Shown: positions 13,401-25,897, counted from the first letter of the stretch. The stretch is DNA of 64,000 nucleotides from Neostapfia colusana (GCA_030760725.1 JASWHV010000010.1:38445760-38509759); one strand, 5' to 3'. Notes: generated from the letters alone by a model not told the origin. Translations and numbers: made by a program.

Positions 13401-14396
13401 GTATTGAACGTACCGAAGGCATATCGGATATATGGGCCCCGATAAACCGATGTAACCTGTACCTCCGGGCGTCGAGGCATAACGCACCAATTTATAGGTG
13501 TAGGCTGAGGGCAGCAAGGTGGAAATCTGCTACGGGCATAGAGAGATGCTCCGTGTAGGGAACCTCCTGCTCGTTTCGGTGCGACCGGTTCGACGGTTGG
13601 GCTATTGGGTGAAAGGTTGTCCCGTACGACACCGAGTGAGCGTGCTGTGCAGCTCCACGGGTGGGTGCATGTGACGTGCTCTTTGGGTATCCCTGCAGGT
13701 GTATATCGAGTCGATTCGCCATCCCTCACGGTGATGAGTACCACTTGTTCACTGCGTCGTAACGTAGATAAATTATGGAATGTGATGATTCAATGCTGCT
13801 GATATGTATAATTGTATTGCTACATGTGTGCCACTAAATATTGCTTACTAAATTTCAGATTTATGAACTGTTAACTCGTGGCTAAAAGATGAACTAAGGA
13901 TGAACATGTAGGCGTGTCTGTTTGCTGAAATTCTACTGTCCCATGTTCGTTGTACACTACATGTAGAGTTTCATGCCTAGGCGAGTCGGTTAAGTCTTAT
14001 TGAGCCATCGTGCTCATGGTTGCTGCTTAAGTATTTTTTAGGTGAGGAGCATCACACAGACTCGGGTTACGAGTCCACCGGCGAGGGTTACCCTCCGTCG
14101 GGGACCATGGCTGAGTGGGAGCCGTACACGCCGCGCTAAGCTGAGGAGTGCAGCTAGTGTGGGTTGCCCTGGGGCTGGGAAACAGACCTTTGCTAGATAG
14201 ACGGGCGTGAGATGTACAAATTCAACTTCCGCTGTGTAATATAAACACTAGTTTGTAACTGAGTAGTGTACTATTTTGTACAGTTCTGTTGGTTTTCTAT
14301 GTAATACAATGTATCCTTATAATGTGTGCTGTCAGGTGTCGCATCGTGCGGCACCACCCTCTGCAATCCTGGATGAGTGGATTCTGGTCCGCCATA
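10408..14396 (+). repeat. 3' LTR of element A
   Basis: 3989 bp, starting TGTAATATACC after the polypurine tract and ending GCCATA, against GCCACA in the 5' copy. From 10573 onward it aligns with base 1 of the window. Differences from the 5' copy are mostly single substitutions and small indels. Exons b and c of the putative spliced ORF are open here too. Confidence 0.93.
11438..14139 (+). pseudogene. Second copy of the spliced small ORF in the 3' LTR of A
   Basis: Exon a occupies 11438-11567, but its start codon is ACG instead of ATG, so translation from that site is lost. Exon b (12935-13015, 81 nt) follows TTTGTAG and is followed by AAG|GCAAGC. Exon c (14042-14139) follows TTTTTTAG and ends with TAA at 14137. 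Exons b and c stay open and in phase despite several amino-acid changes. Over the same time pol collected many stops, though short exons have fewer chances to break. Confidence 0.45.
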
Positions 14397-14751
14397 CAAA
14401 GGGTTCTCCAGTTAAAATTCTAAACAGTTTAAACTTTGCAGAATTAATTCTTGAAAAATAAAGATTCTCATAGAGTGAAACTTAATTTGCTGGAAAGTAA
14501 TCAGAGAGCTGAATCCAACAAAATTTGGCTCACTCGATTTGGAGCTTGCTAGCCAAAGATATGTTTGTTTGAAGTTTGAACTAAATCTGAAAATCAGGGA
14601 AATGTTTAAATCTTCCTGTGGGTCCAAGGGAACACGTGTCGTGTGCTGAACCGACGACACACAGGGCTGCAGGTTCAATTCCCGCGCTGCCACAGCTGAT
14701 CCGTGCCCACAGGAGATCCGTTCGCCGGTTTTCTCCCACTGACAGCGGGCC

Positions 14752-14993
14752 TGCGATGGCTCTCTAGGATCATAGACTGGCCTCACATACCACCACTCAT
14801 CTTTTCTGTGCACTTTGTCCTCACTCGTGCGCACCCGGAAAAACTTCCCGGTCAGTCACCAATCCCCAAATTCCTCTGGGCCAAGCACGCTTAACCCCAG
14901 AGTCCTTTGCAGGTGGGCTTCCGGAAAAGAAGGTATACCTTGATGGTATGAGTACTCTATCAATCCTATTAAGCCGGGAGTCAGGATATCACA
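14752..14993 (-). repeat. 3' LTR of the TRIM
   Basis: 242 bp, from TGCGATGGCTC to GGATATCACA on the plus strand, 242 bp like its partner. The second TG of the terminus is mutated to CG compared with the other copy. Confidence 0.88.
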
Positions 14994-15006
14994 ATCCACC
15001 CCCCTT
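14994..15006 (-). promoter_or_regulatory. Polypurine tract of the TRIM
   Basis: On the minus strand this reads TAAGGGGGGTGGAT, directly before the 3' LTR start TGTGATATCC. Confidence 0.8.
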
Positions 15007-15236
15007 AGAAGACCGATGTCCTCGTCGGTCAACGACAAGACAGGAACGCTCTCTCTTAGCCACGTCCGTACGTTCAGTATTGCCATACGCATACCGTACG
15101 TCCGGTTAGCAGCATACGTACCATACCGTGTCCCACACAGAGGACCCACGCGTCATGCGTACGTACCTGCGTCCCTGACACGTACGCTACCGTATCCTTG
15201 TCACTGACCCGACGCACCCGTGAAACTGCGAGGGTC

Positions 15237-15249
15237 GGCTCTGATACCA
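15237..15249 (-). promoter_or_regulatory. Primer binding site of the TRIM (tRNA-Met)
   Basis: The plus strand GGCTCTGATACCA is the complement of TGGTATCAGAGCC, two bases inside the 5' LTR boundary at 15252. It is the same primer site as used by A and E. Confidence 0.88.
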
Positions 15250-15251
15250 TT

Positions 15252-15493
15252 TGTGATGGCTCTCTAGGATCATAGACTGGCCCCACATACCACCACTCGT
15301 CTTTTCTGCACACTTTGTCCTCACTCGTGCGCACCCGGAAAAACTTCCCGGTCGGTCACCCATCCCCAAATTCCTCCGGGCCAAGCACGCTTAACCCCAG
15401 AGTCCTTTGCAGGTGGGCTTCCGGAAAAGAAGGTATACCTTGATGGTATGAGTACTCTATGAATCCTATTAAGCCGGGAGTCAGGATATAACA
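15252..15493 (-). repeat. 5' LTR of the TRIM
   Basis: 242 bp, from TGTGATGGCTC to GGATATAACA on the plus strand. About ten differences from the left copy are visible by eye. Confidence 0.88.
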
Positions 15494-17188
15494 GGGCCCA
15501 GCCCCGGTCGTCGTCTACCTTGCGCCTCCCGCGCAGTAACGCCACCGAGGTCGTCGGAGCACCGCCGAACTCGATCGTCCGGTCAGCTCCTGTGCCCTAA
15601 CTCACTGCCAGCCCCTAGTTTGGTGCGCTGAACATGTTGGGAGGGTTTCCCCATCTCGATGTTGGCTCTAACCGAGCCCGCGACGGTGTGGCGGCTCGGG
15701 AAAAGTTCGGCGACGTCGCTCCGACGTGCTAGCCTGCCAAAAGCTTGGTGGAGTGGCTCTACAGAACCAGTGGTGGCTCAGGAAGCTTGGCATGGTGGTG
15801 GATAGGCCCGGGAATAGCGCCAAGGTGGGTCTCACCGTGCGCCCGATGCTTCCCAATAAAGCCGCCGTCAGAAAACTTGGAAATACGCCGAGCACAGGGG
15901 TTTTCATGCTATGTTTTGTGAAGCTAACTTATGTGCCACTAAGCCTAGATCGTGTAGGAACAGTTTGAGGGTCTCTAAACAACTATGGGGTGAGAATTTG
16001 GCAGATCCGCACCCAGAGGTCGGTCTGCGCCGAGTGAAAGGGAAAACTGAAATTCGTCGCCGGTGATCAAATGTTCAGGCTGTGGCTCGGGGGTGAGCAG
16101 CAGCAGTCTCTAACGCGTCCGGGGACGCCTTAGCTTGGGCATAACACCCTCCAGTTTGGGCTGTCCCTGGGAGCGCGAAGTGCGGCGGACTTAGGTCACC
16201 GAAAAGAACTCTCGGTATAGTCGAGATCGTCCGAGTTCAGCCAATTTCCAGGATCAGGGAAGGAGAAAGAGAGTTCTTAGTACTGTTTTGCAGCTTGGAG
16301 GGAGTGGAGAGGCTGCGATCACAGTTCTCCAATCAGTTCCATGTGATCGGCAGCGAGGGCGGCGTTTCTTGTGCGAGGGAGCAGAGAAGCGAGCGGTTCT
16401 GCCTCCGATCAGGTCGGCTGCGGAGATAAGAAGGCCGCGAGGCGGTTCAGCGGGTCAGGGTGGCAAGCAGCTGCTGTCCCGATCGATCTCTCGCCATGGC
16501 GGCTGCTGGCTTGCACGCGAGTAACCGAGCTCGGTGACTTCAGTTGGTTGAATGGCCATAGAGGCTGACATGTGGGTCCCACCTGGGGTTTAACCACTGA
16601 AATTAAATTTCCCCCACTGCTCTAAACAGTAGAGACCAAATTAACCTTGGTCATTTTAATTATCTACCCCTGGGCCATTTGAATTGGATAGAATTCAAAT
16701 TGGGTTTTGTTTGGACATATTTTCAGCACTTATACAGTTTGAATTTCAAATGGAGTTTGAATTTGTTAAACCTAGCTCATGTCAAGATCAACTCCACATG
16801 GAGTGGAAATTGGTATGTGAGCTCACAAAAATGTGCTGAGCAAGAATATGCCTCCCACTTTTGAATTCATGGGATGGAAACAGTTTGAATTTGAATTTGA
16901 GTTCAAACGACCCTCTTTTTAGTTGTACCCAAAAGGCCTCAAAAAGGTTTTGGATTTGGGTGAAATTTGGCATGGACATCTCTAGCAAGGTGTAGGACTT
17001 TTTTATATGCCCAGCCCGTATATGATGCATGTGGGAAATGCCACTTTTGCATTTTGTCAGTTTGTTCTCTAATGAGCATGTTGATGGTGGTTACTTGCTC
17101 TTCAAATGTGTTCATCAAGTTTCTTCAAATGAAGGGTGTGTGTGGTGATGAACACTTCGAACATGTGCCAAAAACTTAGGCCCTTACA

Positions 17189-19977
17189 CAATAGCCATGC
17201 AAGTGGGTTTCAATCATCCAAGACATAGTGCAGAATATCAAGTCTAAGAACCATGAGGTGAAGTAAAGCAAAATTTAAAAACGGTAGTTATATGAAAACC
17301 GGGGCTTGCCTTGATCAACGGTTTTGTTAGAAGCTAGGAGTTAGTCTTCCTTCGGGGAATCCACCAAACTCGTCATGAGATGGAGATCCTCGCCGTTGAG
17401 TTGAGTCCTCGTCGAACATCGACGTCACGTGAGCTATTGAGATGATTATGCACATATATTCAAAAGCAATTTAGAAACTGTTTTAAGAACTGTTGTTCAA
17501 GTTAACTCACACATAATAGAGATAAACAACAGCAAGGTTTCTGTTGTTGGATCTATAATCTTAGAGATCATGAAAGCTAGGTGAAAAGGGAGGAAAATAA
17601 ATCACCATGTGATTACATCCTCATATGAACTTTAGACCAACATAATGGTAGCTCGAGAACCAGGGGTCCAATGAAGCTGAAAATTTAACCACAGCTTCTA
17701 GGGAAGGTATTTAGGCAGTGTGCAAACATTAATCTCATGAAATAGCTCCATGTGATCACAATAATTCCTTATGTTACTTTTACTAATCTGCCTTTACCCC
17801 CTAGATATTAAGCTTTCCTATGATGCAGAGTAGATTTTTGTGAAGTACAAAATGTCCTGAGTCCATAGGAATTGGTTTTACCATTTTTGGAGTTTCCTAC
17901 ATAGATATATGGATTTTAGAAACTTTGGTAAAAGTCTAAAAATGTCTCTGTTCATTTTTTCCATTTTTCAGAGACATAAAAGATTGACACAACATTTGGC
18001 CAAGCAAATGAGGTCCAATGCATCTGAAATCTTTACTGGAGTTCAAGGATTTTGGGAAGAATGCTCTGCCCAAATTTGGGACTTTTTGAATCAACAGAAC
18101 TCCTGTAAAAATTCTTACAAGATTTTAATTAAAGAATTAATTAGCCAAATCCAGGGATTTTCATAACCATTAGGATGCACCGTTGGATAGTACTCTCAGA
18201 GTGGAATCCAACAAAATTTATTTGACAATTTTTGGACATTCCTACACCAGGTTATGGCTCTCGAAAGTTTGAACTAAAATGGGAAAATCTGGAAATGTTT
18301 AAAACCTACCCGTGGGCCCCACCCGTCACCGCCTTCTTCAACCTCGCGCCAAAAAGGGGACCCGGCAGTGCCCTTCGGCGAGGGTCGCCGGAAGGGCCTT
18401 CCCGGCTGTCTCCCGGCCCCGTAGTTGCCGCCCCCCATTTTCCAACTCGATGAACCCGATGGTGATGTCACCGGCGGCCGAAACTCGCCTGAATACAGCG
18501 CGCGACGGTGACAGCGGGATTTAGGGTTCCGGAGAGCCCGTGCAAGGTGAATTCTACACCAAATGATCGGTTCTTGGGCCCTATAGCACCAGCGGAAGTT
18601 GTAGAAAGTGGACATGGAGTCTAAACGGACCGGGGAGCACTCCAAACCTATCGGCACCGTGCGCCCGACATGGTCCGGTTGTACTCCCTCGACAGAACAT
18701 GGAATTTCTCCCTCTACACTCTATCTCTCAGTCTAGAATCCATGGAGGAGGTGCACTAGGTAGTTAAGATCCCATGTGTCGAGTTTCAAACACAACTAAC
18801 ATGAATTGTCGACGAATTTCACAAATTCTCACCCCGGGGTCGGTTTGTGCCGGCCGGGAGAAATTCTCAAAATTCTCCTCCAAGGAGTCACGGCTTGAGC
18901 TGAGCTTTGGGGGTGAGCAACTGGGGTTTTAGGTGCACCGATGGGGTGGCTCGCTTGAGCGTGAACTTGCACGTTGTGGGCTGTCCACGGTAGCCAAAAC
19001 CAGGTCTTCGTTGTTCACTTCAGGAGGTGCGGCAACTTTGCCGTTTTTCGGCGCAAGCGAGCACGAGACAGTGGGATGAAGTTGCTAGCCGGTGAGAGCA
19101 CCCGTGTGCGCTGCTATTTGCTGTGGGAAGCTCGAGCAAAGGAAGTTCGGTTGGTGGCTGGCGAACGGGAGAAGCAGAGCGGCGGCTGTGTTCTTCTCGG
19201 AAGGGACCCGAGAACATGCACGAGCGAGAGAAAGCAAAGGAGCTTTGTTGCACTCAATGTGTGGTGATCAGACCGAGCAACCGATCGAGCAAGCAGGAGG
19301 TGGCGCCAAAACTTCGCCCAGAAGTCTCCTGCCGGCGTGCTATCGAGTGCTCGAGCGAGGGAGGAAAGAAAGATTCGGTTGAGTGTAATGTGTGGCTGAT
19401 AGATGGGGTCCACAGCCCCACAATTATCTCCCCCTTATGTGCTTTAATATTCCCGCACCACCGTTGTCCAAATTCTGCCAAAATTGGACGGTAGACCAAA
19501 CATGTTTTGAGGAATTTGAATCTAAACTTAGATTTCAAAATTGAGCATGTTTGGTTTGGTTTTCATATTCACATTTGAATTTGAAATCTCCCTCATTTAT
19601 TTATCGGAAGAAATAGTATATGAACCCTAAAAATATCCAAATTTGGATTGTGAGCTCATTGATACATGGGGAATGCATCGGTGAATTCTTTTGTGTTCAT
19701 TTGGGGAATCTGAACATGAATTCTTTCAAAAGAATTCAAATTTCTTTTAAGTTCCCTCCACTCTACTCATAGAGAAGGTCACATGAGTTAGAGTTTTGGG
19801 AGTGAAATTTTTTCCCCTAGGTTAACATGTGTTGAGCATGGGCTAGAGAAATTTTTTAACTCCCTCACATGTCGATGTGCATGTTCATCATTTTATGTGA
19901 TGCAAATATAGTCTCTCTTTGCCTTAACCTTGTTTCATATGTTGAAATCAAACTTTACAAAAGTTAGGGCTGTTACA
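17189..19977 (-). repeat. 3' LTR of element B (left part missing)
   Basis: It ends GGCTGTTACA at 19977, next to the complement of a polypurine tract, so it is the 3' LTR of the minus-strand element to its right. The left end is lost where the D-family LTR begins at 17189. That LTR was probably inserted into this one, with CAATA as the possible target duplication. The minus strand keeps the GC-type donor CAAG|GCAAGCCCC at 17310/17309, preceded by a decayed reading frame resembling exon b of D. No other genes were found in this 2.8 kb. Confidence 0.8.
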
Positions 19978-19995
19978 TTCCTCCCCCTTAAAAGA
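19978..19995 (-). promoter_or_regulatory. Polypurine tract of element B
   Basis: The plus strand TTCCTCCCCCTTAAAAGA is the complement of TCTTTTAAGGGGGAGGAA, abutting the LTR terminus and followed by the conserved ATCTCGTCCCGAGATTAT stretch. Confidence 0.88.
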
Positions 19996-20039
19996 ATCTC
20001 GTCCCGAGATTATAAAAAGGAAGAGGTAGGGAGAAAAAA

Positions 20040-23000
20040 CTACTGGACATATGGTTCAAACAAGTCAGGAGAATTTAAATTTAGAAAATCCTCGCTTTCC
20101 CACGTGGCTTCATCAGCGGTTTGGTTGCTCCATAAGACTTTGTAAAATGGCAATGTCCGATTTCTTGTGGCGCGAGTCTTCTCGTCGATAATCTGTATCG
20201 GGTACACAGAATAAGTGAGATCCGGTTGAAGATCCTAAACGTTCTCCATATGAACTGCGGTTGGGTACTTAAGACATTTCCGCACCTGAGAGACGTGGAA
20301 AACATTGTGAATACCAGAAAGTGACGCCGGTAATTCCAGGCGATAGGCCATGGGTCCGCATATTTCAACAATGGCAAATGGCCCAATGAGTCGCGGACCG
20401 AGCTTTCCCTTCACTCCGAAACGACGAACCCCTTTCATCGGAGAGATACGAAGATAAACGTGGTCCCTGATGTCGAAGTGGAGAGGTCGACATCTTTTGT
20501 CTGCATAGCTTTTCTGCCGAGATTGAGCAGCTTTTAAGTTGGCTTGAATCACTTGCACTCGTTCCTTGGCTTCATTCACAAGATCAATCCCGTAGACCAC
20601 TCTCTCGCCGGATTCACACCAATTCAGTATTGTGTGGCACTTCCGGCCATAAAGAGCTTCATACGGGGCCATTTTGATGCTGGATTGATAACCATTATTA
20701 TATGAAAATTCTGTTAACGGTAGATGGTCATCGCAATTCTTACCATGATTGATGACACATGCCCGTAGCATATCCTCCAGAATCTGATTTATCCTCTCCG
20801 TTTGACCATCCGTTTGCGGATGATATGCTTAACTCCGAATTAGCTTGGTTCCCAGTGAAGCATGTAGTTGCTCCCAAAATCTGGATACGAATAACGCACC
20901 TCGGTCAGACATGATGGTGCGGGGAACCCCGTGTAAACACACGATTCTCGAGATGAACAGCTCCACATACTTCTTTGCCACATATTTGGTGTGGACTGGA
21001 ATAAAATTAGCTGTCTTGGTCAAATGATTGACGATTACCCAAATAGAATCATGCTTGTTGCTGGTCATGGGTAATCCGACGATGAGGTCCATACTTATGT
21101 CTTCCCACTTCCATGCTGGAACCTTCAGCGGTTGAAGTGGTCCGGCTTTCCTCATATGGTCGTCTTTAACCAGCCGACACGTATCACACTCGGACACGTA
21201 CTTTGCAATCTCTCTTTTCATTCGTGTCCACCAGAACTTAGATTTCAAGTCCTGGTACATCTTATTGCTTCCCGTATGAATGGGGTACTTGGACAAATGC
21301 GCTTCATCCAATATCTTCCTCCGCAATTTCATATTCCGGGGTACCACTATGCGGTTTTTAAACCATAGAGTACCCTCTTCATCTTTGCGGAACATCTTCA
21401 ACTCATCGCTGTCCACTCTCCTCCGGATATGAGACATACCCCTGTCTCTCTTCTAAGCCTCTACAATCTCATATTGGATTGTAGGAATAAGAGCGAGGTT
21501 GAACAGCGATCCATAGGGAACTAAGCGCAGGCTTGGTTCTCCTTCTTCAGGTGCAGCCATGGATAAATGGTGAATGTGCTTTCCGACTAAGTGCGTCGGC
21601 AACCACATTCACTTTGCCCGGATGGTAATGAATCTCAAGTTCATAGTCCTTGATCAATTCTATCCATCTTCGCTGCCTCATATTCAGTTCTTTCTGTGTG
21701 AAGATGTACTTCAAGCTTTTGTTGTCAATGTAGAGATGTACTAGATTGCCTAGTTGATAATGTCTCCACATTTTCAATGCAAGGACCACAGCAGCTAGTT
21801 CAAGATCGTGCGTCGGGTAATTCTGCTCATGACCCCTGAGTTGCCGGTACGCGACCACGCGTCCTTGTTGCATCAACACACAACCCAAACCAATGCCGGA
21901 TGCATCACAATAAACATCAAACGGCTTCGTGGTGTACGGCTGGGTCCAAACTGGAGATGTGGTGAGATACTTCACTAAAGTTTGAAAAGCTTGTTCGCAT
22001 GAATTGCTCCTATCATACATGATGCTTTTCTTCAACAGCTCGGTCATAGGTTTAGCTACTTTGGAGAAGTTTGGAATGAATCTCCGGTAATAACCCGCTA
22101 AACCCAGGAAACTCCTCACTTCATGAACAGATGTTGGAGATTTCCAATTCAGCACTTGCTCGATTTTACTTAGGTCCACAGCGATGCCTTCCGCTGAAAT
22201 AATATGCCCAAAAATGGCACTTTGCTGATCCAAAACTCACATTTACTGAACTTTGCATATAGATTGTGATCTCTCAACGTTGGAGTACAATACGCAAATG
22301 TTCAGCGTGTTCTTCTTCTGACTTTGAATAGACCAAAATGTCGTTTATGAAAACCACGACGTACTTGTCTAACTCCGGCATGAACACAGAGTTCATTAGA
22401 TACTTAAAATTAGCCGGAGCATTGGTCAACCCAAAAGACATGACAAGATATTCATAAATACCATATCTTATCGAGAACGTCGTCTTAGGTACGTCTTCTG
22501 CACGGATTTTTATCTGGTGATACCCGGACCTAAGATCCATCTTGGAGAATACCTTAGCACCCACTAGTTGGTCAAATAAAATATCAATGCACGGTAGTGG
22601 ACACTTATTTTTGATAGTGACAGCATTCAGTGGACGATAATCTACACATAGTCTCAAAGCCTCGTCCTTCTTCTTCACGAAGAGTGTGGAACAACCCCAA
22701 GGTGATGAACTTGGGCGTATAAAACCTTTGTCCATGAGGTCCAGCTGCTCCTTAAATTCTGCTAGCTCCTTTGGTGCCATTTTGTATGGTTGCCGAGAAA
22801 TAGGTGTTGTTCCCGGTGCGAGTTCAATCTTGAACTCAGCATCATGTTCGGGCGGCATGCCTAGCAAGTTGTCGGGAAGCACATCTGGATATTCATATAC
22901 CACTGGAATATACTCAAGCTTAGGAGCTTCAATCTGATGCACTGCTGCAAATCGTTGTGATGGATCCACAAGATTCAATGTGTTGCAACCATGTATTGGG

Positions 23001-23330
23001 GAATTCAGTTGGACAGTCCGAGAGCTGATGTCAAAGATAGCTCCATAATGTGTCAACCATGACATCCCCAAGATAATATCAATCCTTTGGCCTTTGAGTA
23101 TGATAAGGCTCGCAGGATAGATGATTCCACCCAAACATAAAGGTGCCCGTGAGACCATCTCATCTGTTGATATGAAACGGATGCTTAACTGTGCCAAATG
23201 GAAGATTATTCTTCAGCACATAGTCTCTGCTAATAAAATTGTGGGTGGCCCCGGAATCAAATAACACGAAAGTGGGCTGTTCATGTAAGGTGAACATTCC
23301 TACTAAAACTGGTTCGTCTTTTTAATGTCC
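20040..23330 (-). pseudogene. Decayed pol of element B
   Basis: Read right to left: protease with an intact FDSGATHNF site (~23255), RT (22960-22330) with DYRPLNAVTIKNKCPLP and SGYHQIKI, and a polymerase motif FINDILVYS in which the first catalytic Asp is Asn. RNase H (~21900) has YCDASG. Integrase (21310-20780) keeps EAHLSKYPIH, CDTC, SDRGALF and HPQTDGQ. The tail has RGK-like GKLGPRLIGPF and a chromodomain ending with TAG at 20040. Frameshifts or stops separate the blocks near 20235, 20828, 21455, 21545 and 22250. Its closest relative in the window is D. No functional polymerase can be made. Confidence 0.9.
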
Positions 23331-23965
23331 TCAATAGCAGTGTAATTAACCCTGCCAGCTTGTGAAAGATACTTCTTTGAATGTTCATGATGCTGATCTG
23401 AGCATTGATGAGACAACACGAGTGTGACTCTGCTAAGCACCACGATGGTTTCGTGTTGCAGAAATCCTTAGCTCTCTACTAACACGAGGTGGAGATAAAC
23501 TGTGCACAGCTGGTTGTGGTAGGGTTGCACAAACAACTTCCGACTGCTGCTGTCGAGGTTGAGGCTCATAAGTGAGTAACTCCAGCCGTGGTTGTGAGAG
23601 TTGCACCACAGGCTGAATTTCTTGCCTGACTGGCGAGTAATACCACACTCGATAGTTCGAACGAACCTCGATATCGCGGTCTGGCGGTATACTTCTTTTC
23701 AGCTCTGCTTCACAACGGAGATGCATGTCTTCCTTAATGATAGCGGCATTTACCAACTCATTGTAAATACCGTTATTGAACAAGGTCACTTGTTCCTTAA
23801 GTTTGACATTCAAACCTCGGAAGAAATACTAGCACTTCAATGCTTCCGAGTCTACCATATGAGTGGCTTATTGCATCAAGTCTTCAAACTCTTTGAAGTA
23901 CTCGTACGCACTCCTTTCCCCTTGCTTTAACTCTAGAAAGTCTTGATAATTTGTTCGTAGAATTC
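23331..23965 (-). pseudogene. Truncated, decayed gag of element B
   Basis: The minus strand encodes FLELKQGERSAYEYFKEF (23930-23875), then a capsid C-terminal part and a proline/glutamine-rich segment down to about 23433. Stops interrupt it at ~23873 and ~23827. The N-terminal half of gag, the leader and the 5' LTR are absent. At about 23965 the sequence changes abruptly to an unrelated plus-strand LTR. The zinc knuckle is not recognisable. Confidence 0.82.
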
Positions 23966-24488
23966 CCAAACAAAGATGACGTGCCCAAGAACACCAAATT
24001 TGGGCAGCAAATCCTTTTCATAGTAACAGATCTCCAGTAAAAATTTGAGCTTCATTGGAGTTCATTTGCTAGGCTAAATTGCCTTCCAAAGTTCAGCCTT
24101 ATTTGAAAGTTCAAATTTAAACAGAAACTTTTTCAGAACTCCTATCCAACTTAAAAAATTCATATCTCTCTGTTGGTAGCTCCAAAAATGGTGAAACAAA
24201 TTTTGTTAGAACCATGGTGACTTACCATAATCAGATCTTACAGTTTTAGCTATGTCAAAACTCCTGATTTGGGCTCAAAATTCAGATAAACACTGTACTT
24301 GTAGGAATTTTGGAGACTACATTGTGCAATGACATTTCTCCAAATTTTGCTCAGATCATTCTTAGAGAGTGTAGTATCCGTTGTAAAAATTCCAAAGCCA
24401 ATTAAAGAACATAAACAGCAGTAGCTATGAATAGAAGTTTACTTCTTATAAATCCCTAATACATATATTTTGTTACATTTCATAATAG

Positions 24489-25747
24489 TGACCGAAGTTA
24501 AAGACGCACCGGAGCCCTTGGACGTCCTCCCACGAAGAAGCTGACTTCCCATTTAACTCGAAACCAGGCAAGCCCCGGTTTGCATTTAAGTGCCTTTTAT
24601 AAAGTTTTTCATTTGTATCACTTATGTCTAGGTTGAAAACGTATGCATTAGAGTTAGGGTGATTGAAACCTCACTTGCATAACCTTTTAACTCCTATGAT
24701 GGGTTTGCTAGTTTACAGACTCGAGGACTAGAGAATTCTCTGCTAAAATGCTTAGGATCTCGGTAGAAGTCGAGTGGTTGGAAGCTACTCGCGAGATAGT
24801 ATTTATCACACAGAATGAGAAGAGGTAGAAAATGGTTTAAGTTGTGAAAATGAGACCCAGCAGGGGGGATAGGATGCAGTGAGCAGAGGTCTCACGTGCG
24901 TAGCCCTGTTGGCGTCGATTGAGAACCGTCCATGTGCGGCCCTGCTGGACAAGTATCGAACAGTACCGGATGCATACTGGCATATGGGAACCAGGAAAAC
25001 GATGTAATTGGTTAACCTGGGTGCCGAGGCTTACCCAACCGTAAATAGGAGTGGGTTGAGGGTAGCAAGGTGTAAATCTGCCGGTGGGCACAGTCACGCT
25101 CCACGCGGGAACCTCCTGCCCGTTATGGATCGACCGGTTCGGCATTTGGGTTGCCTTTGAAAGGTTGTTGCATACAACAGAGTAGGAAGGGGTGTGGAAT
25201 CATGCTTCTGAAAGTGGGTGTATGCAACGTGTTATCCGGGTGTGTCCTGATTGCAATCGCCGTCCCTCGCGGTTATTTGAGTACCCGCTTGTTCACTGCG
25301 CTGTGACGTAGTAAGAAGTGAAATAAGCCAACTGAATATGCTGCATTAAATTATAAATTACTTGAAACCTTGTATGCTGTAGTTATAGATCTAATTAAGT
25401 TTATATTCCCCTTTGGGCATCATCACATCGGAGGAAAGCGTTTCTTGTTTGATTATGGAGTTCCGATGTGAGGGCTGCCTAAGGCCTATGAATCTGTTGC
25501 TATAAAACTGAAAGTAAGGATCAACATGTAGGCGTGTCTTTATTGCAAAGTCCTTTTCCTATGTTACACATCCTTGCATGTAGAGTTCCATGCCTAGGGT
25601 TGTCGGTTAAGACTTGCTGAGCCATCGTGCTCACGGTTTCAATATTTTGAGCTGTGTGCAGGTGAGAGTTATGAGGAAGGTTCCAAGGACGAGGCGACGC
25701 CCCCGTCGGGGTACACGGCCAAGCTGGAGCCTTGCATGCCACCGTGA
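24489..25747 (+). pseudogene. LTR spliced-ORF remnant in F (exons b and c)
   Basis: Exon b (24489-24567) has acceptor AATAG and donor CCAG|GCAAGC. It is 79 nt instead of 81, so the frame breaks and a TGA appears. Exon c (25662-25747) follows TGTGTGCAG and stays open for 27 codons to TGA at 25745, ending in AKLEPCMPP. Exon c is alignable with exon c of A: SYEEGS versus GYESTS, then PPSG and a W/L-E-P near the stop. The intron length is 1094, against 1026 in A. Confidence 0.45.
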
Positions 25748-25891
25748 TTCTCCTGTTACATGCTGCTAGTGTGTAGCGTCCCCGGGCTGAACGGCTGCAC
25801 TTTTGCTTAGTTAGGATTTGAGAGTATCTATGTATATAACTTCCACTGTATAATTAAGTTTTGTAAAAAGACTTCCGCTCCTTTTATATCA

Positions 25892-25897
25892 AATAAA
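25892..25897 (+). terminator. Possible poly(A) signal in LTR F
   Basis: AATAAA lies about 145 bases after the exon c stop and about 110 bases before the LTR end, the same layout as in D and E. Confidence 0.5.

Larger units (their letters stand above)
1..14396 (+). mobile_element. Element A: Tekay-type Ty3/gypsy chromovirus, 5' end outside window
   Basis: Base 1 matches base 10573, so the first ~165 bp of the 5' LTR lie upstream of the window. The order is LTR (1-3839), tRNA-Met PBS, a ~2 kb leader, gag, protease, RT, RNase H, integrase, chromodomain, polypurine tract, LTR (10408-14396). Gag and integrase closely resemble the intact element D, which places A in the Tekay/Del group of chromoviruses. 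Frameshifts and stops in every pol domain make it non-autonomous. The LTRs differ by a few percent by eye. The 3' LTR ends in TA rather than CA, a C-to-T change, and the next bases CAAAG fit a 5-bp target duplication. The host sequence is a D-family LTR. Confidence 0.93.
14752..15493 (-). mobile_element. TRIM (miniature non-autonomous LTR retrotransposon), complete
   Basis: Two 242-bp direct repeats (14752-14993 and 15252-15493) flank a 258-bp interior. Read on the minus strand, TGGTATCAGAGCC (tRNA-Met PBS) follows the right-hand LTR by two bases, and a TAAGGGGGG tract precedes the left-hand LTR. Both flanks carry GGGCC (14747-14751 and 15494-15498), a perfect 5-bp target duplication. No protein is encoded. 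The interior is rich in CGTACG-like words. LTR divergence is about 4% by eye. It must be mobilised in trans, presumably by a gypsy- or copia-type polymerase. Confidence 0.9.
14397..17188 (-). repeat. Partial LTR of a D-family element (minus orientation)
   Basis: The sequence after A's 3' LTR matches the D LTR from about 36216 to its end at 38251, with the same AGGCCCTTACA terminus at 17188. The left part lies beyond A, outside the window. It is interrupted by the TRIM at 14752-15493. It may be a solo LTR or the 5' LTR of an element extending leftward. It is clearly older than D because it differs from D at many positions. The minus-strand GGGCGCACG|GTGAG donor-like site at about 15835 is shared with D. 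Confidence 0.85.
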
